NCBI GenBank assembly: GCA_937967285.1
Contig: CALBSU010000388.1
Span: 1 to 6,400 of the forward strand
DNA length: 6,400 bases
Reading direction: 5' to 3'
Origin: an uncultured Acidobacteriota bacterium
GTDB lineage: Bacteria; Acidobacteriota; Blastocatellia; RBC074
A model generated the notes under the pieces. That model had not been told where the DNA came from, did no database searches, and worked only from the letters and a program-made list of their open reading frames with translations. The first letter of the stretch is position 1; each line of letters opens with the position of its first letter. Shown here one piece after another: positions 1 through 6,400 of this stretch. A program made the translations under genes and the position numbers.

Positions 1-6
1 AATAAA

Positions 7-59
7 CGCCGAGCTGGGGCTCGGCGCTCCCAGGCTCGGCGCTCCCAAGCGCTCCCAGG
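7..59. repeat. GC-rich hairpin and 15-bp tandem repeat upstream of the peptidase gene
   Basis: Positions 7-14 (CGCCGAGC) and 19-26 (GCTCGGCG) are perfect reverse complements around a 4-base loop. The right half runs into a tandem repeat: CTCGGCGCTCCCAGG at 20-34, the same with one change at 35-49, and a shortened copy at 50-59. The block ends about 30 bases before the peptidase start codon. On the minus strand the hairpin is followed by TTTATT, so it could end a leftward transcript, but no leftward gene is visible here. It looks like a dispersed intergenic repeat, and its function is unknown. Confidence 0.6.
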
Positions 60-88
60 CATTGCCTGTTAACAAAGAGAGATACGAG

Positions 89-3434
<3,346 letters not shown>

Positions 3435-3875
3435 TTATTGCTGAATGGATTCGAGATAGCTGGTCAGGTTGGAGATGTCCAGTTTGGCGAATCCCTCGCC
3501 GCCCTTGCGTCTGAAGAAGCTGCCCCAGACAGGCATCTCGCGTGTTCCGTGCGATTCGACCACGTCCTCTCCCTGAATAACGCGCTGAATCCTGAGGGTC
3601 GGGAATTTTCCGTCGACCTTCTCGATCCGCGTCAGGTCTGAGGGCGGAGTCTTGAGCGAAGCAGCCACCGGACCGCCGCCCTTCGCATCGGTTCCATGAC
3701 ACGATGCACAATATTGCATGAAGAGCTTCGACCCCATTTCGGCCTCTTTCTTCATCTTCTTTTCCGACTTCGCCTTACCCTGTTCCGGACTGACGCCCTT
3801 CACGGATGTCGACGGATCGAATATCAGAAAGAGCCCTAAACTGATTGTAACCAGGGCGATGAGTTTTCGAGCCAT
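3435..3875 (-). CDS. Exported monohaem cytochrome c (class I type)
   Basis: Predicted 146-residue electron carrier acting outside the cytoplasmic membrane. A single haem-attachment motif CASCH lies at residues 56-60 and a likely axial methionine at 114 (in REMPVWG). The residues between include GGGPVAASLKTPPSDLT, typical of small soluble class I cytochromes. The N-terminus (MARK plus a hydrophobic stretch to about residue 19) is a signal peptide or uncleaved anchor, since no clear AXA cut site is visible. A Lys/Glu-rich spacer (about 34-46) precedes the haem domain. The ATG at 3875 is preferred because a strong AGAGGTGA lies 6 bases upstream. The frame is open to 3938, but that start would put 21 polar residues ahead of the hydrophobic segment. 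The gene is monocistronic here, converging on the peptidase. Its redox partner cannot be told from the context. Confidence 0.9.
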   Translation of the reverse strand: MARKLIALVTISLGLFLIFDPSTSVKGVSPEQGKAKSEKKMKKEAEMGSKLFMQYCASCHGTDAKGGGPVAASLKTPPSDLTRIEKVDGKFPTLRIQRVIQGEDVVESHGTREMPVWGSFFRRKGGEGFAKLDISNLTSYLESIQQ

Positions 3876-3920
3876 ATTCTTCACCTCTTTCGTCGTCTGA
3901 TCTTTGACCTCATACCACTT

Positions 3921-3960
3921 TTGCCATAAGAAGCGCATTCAGGAGCTGTTCTTATGACAA
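3921..3960 (-). promoter_or_regulatory. 12-bp inverted repeat in the cytochrome c leader
   Basis: TTGCCATAAGAA at 3921-3932 and TTCTTATGACAA at 3949-3960 are inverted copies matching at 11 of 12 positions, with a perfect 8-bp core, separated by 16 bases. The dyad lies 46-85 bases upstream of the cytochrome start codon. It could be a dimeric regulator site or, if the sigma-54 promoter proposed next to it is real, a hairpin at the very 5' end of the mRNA. The symmetry is seen; the role is inferred. Confidence 0.4.
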
Positions 3961-3966
3961 CCAGAT

Positions 3967-3983
3967 TGGCAATTCATATGCCA
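3967..3983 (-). promoter_or_regulatory. Candidate sigma-54 (-24/-12) promoter for cytochrome c
   Basis: Read on the minus strand, this stretch is TGGCATATGAATTGCCA. It matches the sigma-54 consensus TGGCAC-N5-TTGC at all positions except the sixth, with the correct GG-to-GC spacing. Transcription would start near 3957, leaving a leader of about 80 bases. The site is also a perfect TGGCA-N7-TGCCA palindrome, so it could instead bind a dimeric regulator. No convincing sigma-70 -35/-10 pair was found nearby. No enhancer-binding activator gene is in the window. Confidence 0.35.
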
Positions 3984-4037
3984 GAGAATATCAGCGATTT
4001 TAGGCTATTTTATTCATTCGTGGGATGAAAGTTGAGG

Positions 4038-4056
4038 AAAAATCACAGGGAGTGTG
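4038..4056 (-). terminator. Weak candidate terminator after the HI0933-family gene
   Basis: On the minus strand, CACA-CTCCC-TGTG is followed by ATTTTT, starting about 30 bases past the HI0933-family stop codon. A second bulged stem (GGGCGA at 4056-4061 with TCGCACC at 4066-4072) lies immediately before it in the direction of transcription. The stems are short, so this is only a plausible stopping point. It would separate the flavoprotein transcript from the cytochrome gene downstream on the same strand. Confidence 0.25.
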
Positions 4057-4088
4057 GGCGAAAACTCGCACCCGGCCAAGCGCGCGCA

Positions 4089-5249
4089 TCAGACGGTCTT
4101 TCCGGCGGCGAAAGCCGAGGCCCAGGCCCACTGGAAGTTGAAGCCGCCGAGGTGGCCCGTCACGTCGACTACCTCGCCGATGAAGAAGAGCCCCGGTACT
4201 TTCCGCGATTCCATCGTTTTCGATGACAGCTCATCGGTATCGACGCCGCCGGCGGTGACCTCTGCCTTGCGGTAGCCCTCAGTGCCGGAAGGTGAGATCC
4301 GCCATTGCCGGAGCGAATCCGCGATCTGAGTGATTTCCTTATTCGAATAATTGCGGAGCGGCTTCGAGGGCATAATCGCTTCAGTCCAGGCCTGTGCGAA
4401 TCTGGCGGGCCAGTGCTGGGAGAGCGCGGTTCTCAGTTCGCGGGAGCTGTCGCGTTCGGATCGCATCCACTCTGCAGCGTCCAGTTCGGGCAGCAGATCG
4501 ATGCTGACGGCCTGGCCCGGCTCCCAGTACGACGAAATCTGCAGGATCGCCGGCCCGCTCAGGCCGCGATGAGTTACCAGGATGTTTTCACGGAAGCTCT
4601 GCCTGCCGAGCGAGACTGTCGCATCGACGGATACGCCGGCGAGCGGGGCGAAGGTTTTTAGATCGCCAGCCGGGAGCGTGAACGGGACCAGCGCCGGTTT
4701 GAGCGGAGTGACGCGCAGTCCGAACTGGCGGGCCAGACGGTGACCGAAATCGGTCGCTCCCATTTGAGGAATCGAGAGACCGCCGGTTGCGATCACGAGC
4801 GTCTCGCTTTCAAAGCTGCCCTGCGTGGTCTCGAGCCTGAAACCGTCGTTCTTAGTGACTTCTTTGACCTCGCATCGAGTGCGGATCTCGACGCCGGAGC
4901 ATTCCGCAAGCAGCATATCGACTATCTGCCGGGCGCTTTCGTCGCAGAAGAGCTGGCCGAGTTTCTTCTCGTGATACCGGATACGATGTTTCCGGACCAG
5001 CGAGATGAAGTCCTCCGGACCGTAACCGGCCAGCGCCGATTTGTGAAAGCTGGGATTCCCGCAGATGAAGTTTTCCGGTCGGGTATGGATGTTGGTGAAG
5101 TTGCAGCGCCCGCCCCCGCTGATCAGGATCTTCCTGCCGACGTTTTCGGACCGTTCGATGAGCAATGTGCGGCGTCCGCGCCGCCCCGCCTGCATCGCAC
5201 AGAACAGCCCTGCTGCTCCGCCACCTATGATGATCGTATCGAAAACCAT
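4089..5249 (-). CDS. HI0933/BaiN (YhiN)-family NAD(P)/FAD-dependent oxidoreductase
   Basis: Predicted 386-residue cytoplasmic flavoprotein. The N-terminal Rossmann motif is GGGAAG (residues 9-14), followed by an acidic residue ending strand beta-2 (LLIERS, about 29-34). The family hallmark GRKILISGGGRCNFTN is at 38-53. The C-terminal family block is present too: a TAGGV segment, MESRKVPGLFFIGEV, then VTGHLGGFNFQWAWASA. Length fits the family's roughly 390-420 residues. Members include BaiN, proposed to reduce bile-acid intermediates in gut Clostridium, but most, such as E. coli YhiN, have no established substrate, and none can be inferred here. The start is set at the ATG at 5249 because the Rossmann strand begins two residues later. 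The open frame runs 15 codons further into the heptamer repeat (HFLLSTFYFLLSTF), which is not real protein. No Shine-Dalgarno is present; the leader is entirely pyrimidine-rich repeat. Confidence 0.92.
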   Translation of the reverse strand: MVFDTIIIGGGAAGLFCAMQAGRRGRRTLLIERSENVGRKILISGGGRCNFTNIHTRPENFICGNPSFHKSALAGYGPEDFISLVRKHRIRYHEKKLGQLFCDESARQIVDMLLAECSGVEIRTRCEVKEVTKNDGFRLETTQGSFESETLVIATGGLSIPQMGATDFGHRLARQFGLRVTPLKPALVPFTLPAGDLKTFAPLAGVSVDATVSLGRQSFRENILVTHRGLSGPAILQISSYWEPGQAVSIDLLPELDAAEWMRSERDSSRELRTALSQHWPARFAQAWTEAIMPSKPLRNYSNKEITQIADSLRQWRISPSGTEGYRKAEVTAGGVDTDELSSKTMESRKVPGLFFIGEVVDVTGHLGGFNFQWAWASAFAAGKTV

Positions 5250-5295
<46 letters not shown>

Positions 5296-5301
5296 TTATA
5301 G

Positions 5302-5342
5302 CCCCGGGTGAAGCGAGGCCGCAGGCCGAGCGAAACCCGGGG
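5302..5342. repeat. REP-like GC-rich palindrome
   Basis: Outer arms CCCCGGGT (5302-5309) and ACCCGGGG (5335-5342) are perfect complements. An inner GGCC-GCA-GGCC hairpin (5317-5327) sits at the tip. Between the two stems, the arms GAAGCGA and GAGCGAA can form two C-G/G-C pairs and tandem A-G/G-A mismatches, a combination that can be stable in folded nucleic acid. It lies between two heptamer blocks in the divergent spacer. It resembles short palindromic repeats scattered between genes in other bacteria; a copy count would settle this. Confidence 0.6.
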
Positions 5343-5351
5343 AACAACGAC

Positions 5352-5374
5352 AGTAGAAAGTAAAAAGTAGAAAG
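5352..5374. repeat. Third, truncated heptamer block in the divergent spacer
   Basis: AGTAGA, AAGTAAA, AAGTAGA, AAG: part of the same ordered heptamer element, in the same orientation as 5252-5292. The GC-rich palindrome lies between these two blocks, as if it had been inserted into, or duplicated along with, a longer heptamer tract. Confidence 0.8.
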
Positions 5375-6090
<716 letters not shown>

Positions 6091-6092
6091 TA

Positions 6093-6400
6093 ATGATGAC
6101 CAGGCTGAGATGGGGGCTGATCGGATGCGGCGACATATCGCGCAAGCGCGTGGCGCCGGCGCTGCGTTCGATCGGCAACAGCGAGCTGATCGCGGTCAGT
6201 CGAGCCCGGGCCGATCTGGCGGCGGGCTTCGCCGCGGAGTTCGGCGCCCCGCGCTGGTATGCCGACTGGCGCGAGCTGATCGCTGATCCTGAGATCGACG
6301 CAGTCTACATCGCCACGCCCGTCAGCCTTCACGCGGAGCAGACAATCGCCGCAGCCGAAGCGGGAAGGCACGTCCTCTGCGAAAAGCCGATGGCCATCGG
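6093..6400 (+). CDS. Gfo/Idh/MocA-family NAD(P)-dependent oxidoreductase, N-terminal part
   Basis: The first 102 codons of a gene that continues beyond the window. The protein opens with MMTRLRWGLIGCGDIS, where GCGDIS (11-16) is the dinucleotide-binding Rossmann turn. It continues with ELIAVSRARADLAAGFAAEF and DAVYIATPVSLHAEQ, and reaches EKPMA (from residue 97), whose lysine 98 is the conserved catalytic residue of the family. These enzymes oxidise or reduce sugars, inositols and related ring compounds, but the substrate-determining C-terminal domain is missing here. The start is ATG 6093, or the adjacent ATG 6096; GAAGGA at 6081-6086, inside the end of efpL, is a good ribosome-binding site for either. 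The 2-base gap after efpL suggests cotranscription, although the functions are not obviously linked. Confidence 0.9.
   Translation, partial: MMTRLRWGLIGCGDISRKRVAPALRSIGNSELIAVSRARADLAAGFAAEFGAPRWYADWRELIADPEIDAVYIATPVSLHAEQTIAAAEAGRHVLCEKPMAI

Noticed and set aside
62..88. TTG start at 62 for the peptidase.
   Set aside because: It would place nine polar residues ahead of a well-formed signal peptide that starts at the ATG at 89, which has its own purine-rich upstream sequence.
3876..3938. Longer N-terminus for cytochrome c, starting at 3938.
   Set aside because: It overlaps the inverted repeat and the strong ribosome-binding site of the 3875 start, and would bury the signal sequence.

Overview
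The window is GC-rich, gene-dense bacterial chromosome. It carries four complete protein genes and one that runs off the right edge. A secreted Tricorn-type S41 peptidase, a small exported c-type cytochrome, an HI0933/BaiN-type flavoprotein and an EfpL-type elongation factor, separated by dispersed short repeats, best fit a free-living Gram-negative such as an Acidobacteriota member, perhaps of the Blastocatellia. That placement comes from recall of similar proteins and repeats, not from a search. There are no tRNA or rRNA genes, CRISPR arrays, transposases or phage genes.

Layout: 1-60 is a GC-rich hairpin and tandem repeat. 89-3352 (+) is a large Tricorn-like peptidase with a signal peptide. 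It converges on a monohaem cytochrome c (3435-3875, -), and the short spacer between them is a near-perfect 34-bp inverted repeat made of AAGTAGA/AAGTAAA heptamers. 3876-4088 holds the cytochrome's leader, with a candidate sigma-54 promoter, a dyad in the 5' leader, and a weak terminator for the next gene. 4089-5249 (-) is an HI0933-family FAD protein. It diverges from an EfpL-like translation factor (5518-6090, +) across 5250-5517, which contains three more heptamer blocks and a 41-bp palindrome. Two bases after efpL a Gfo/Idh/MocA oxidoreductase begins (6093, +) and continues past the window.

The genes do not form one pathway. Only efpL and the Gfo/Idh/MocA gene look cotranscribed. The most unusual content is non-coding: one heptamer repeat family occupies both the convergent and the divergent spacer as paired inverted arms. 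It abuts or enters two coding 3' ends and two translation starts, supplies the stop codon of the peptidase, and leaves two genes without a Shine-Dalgarno sequence. The EfpL assignment, rather than canonical EF-P, is the main protein-level point of interest. I see no convincing new multi-gene system.
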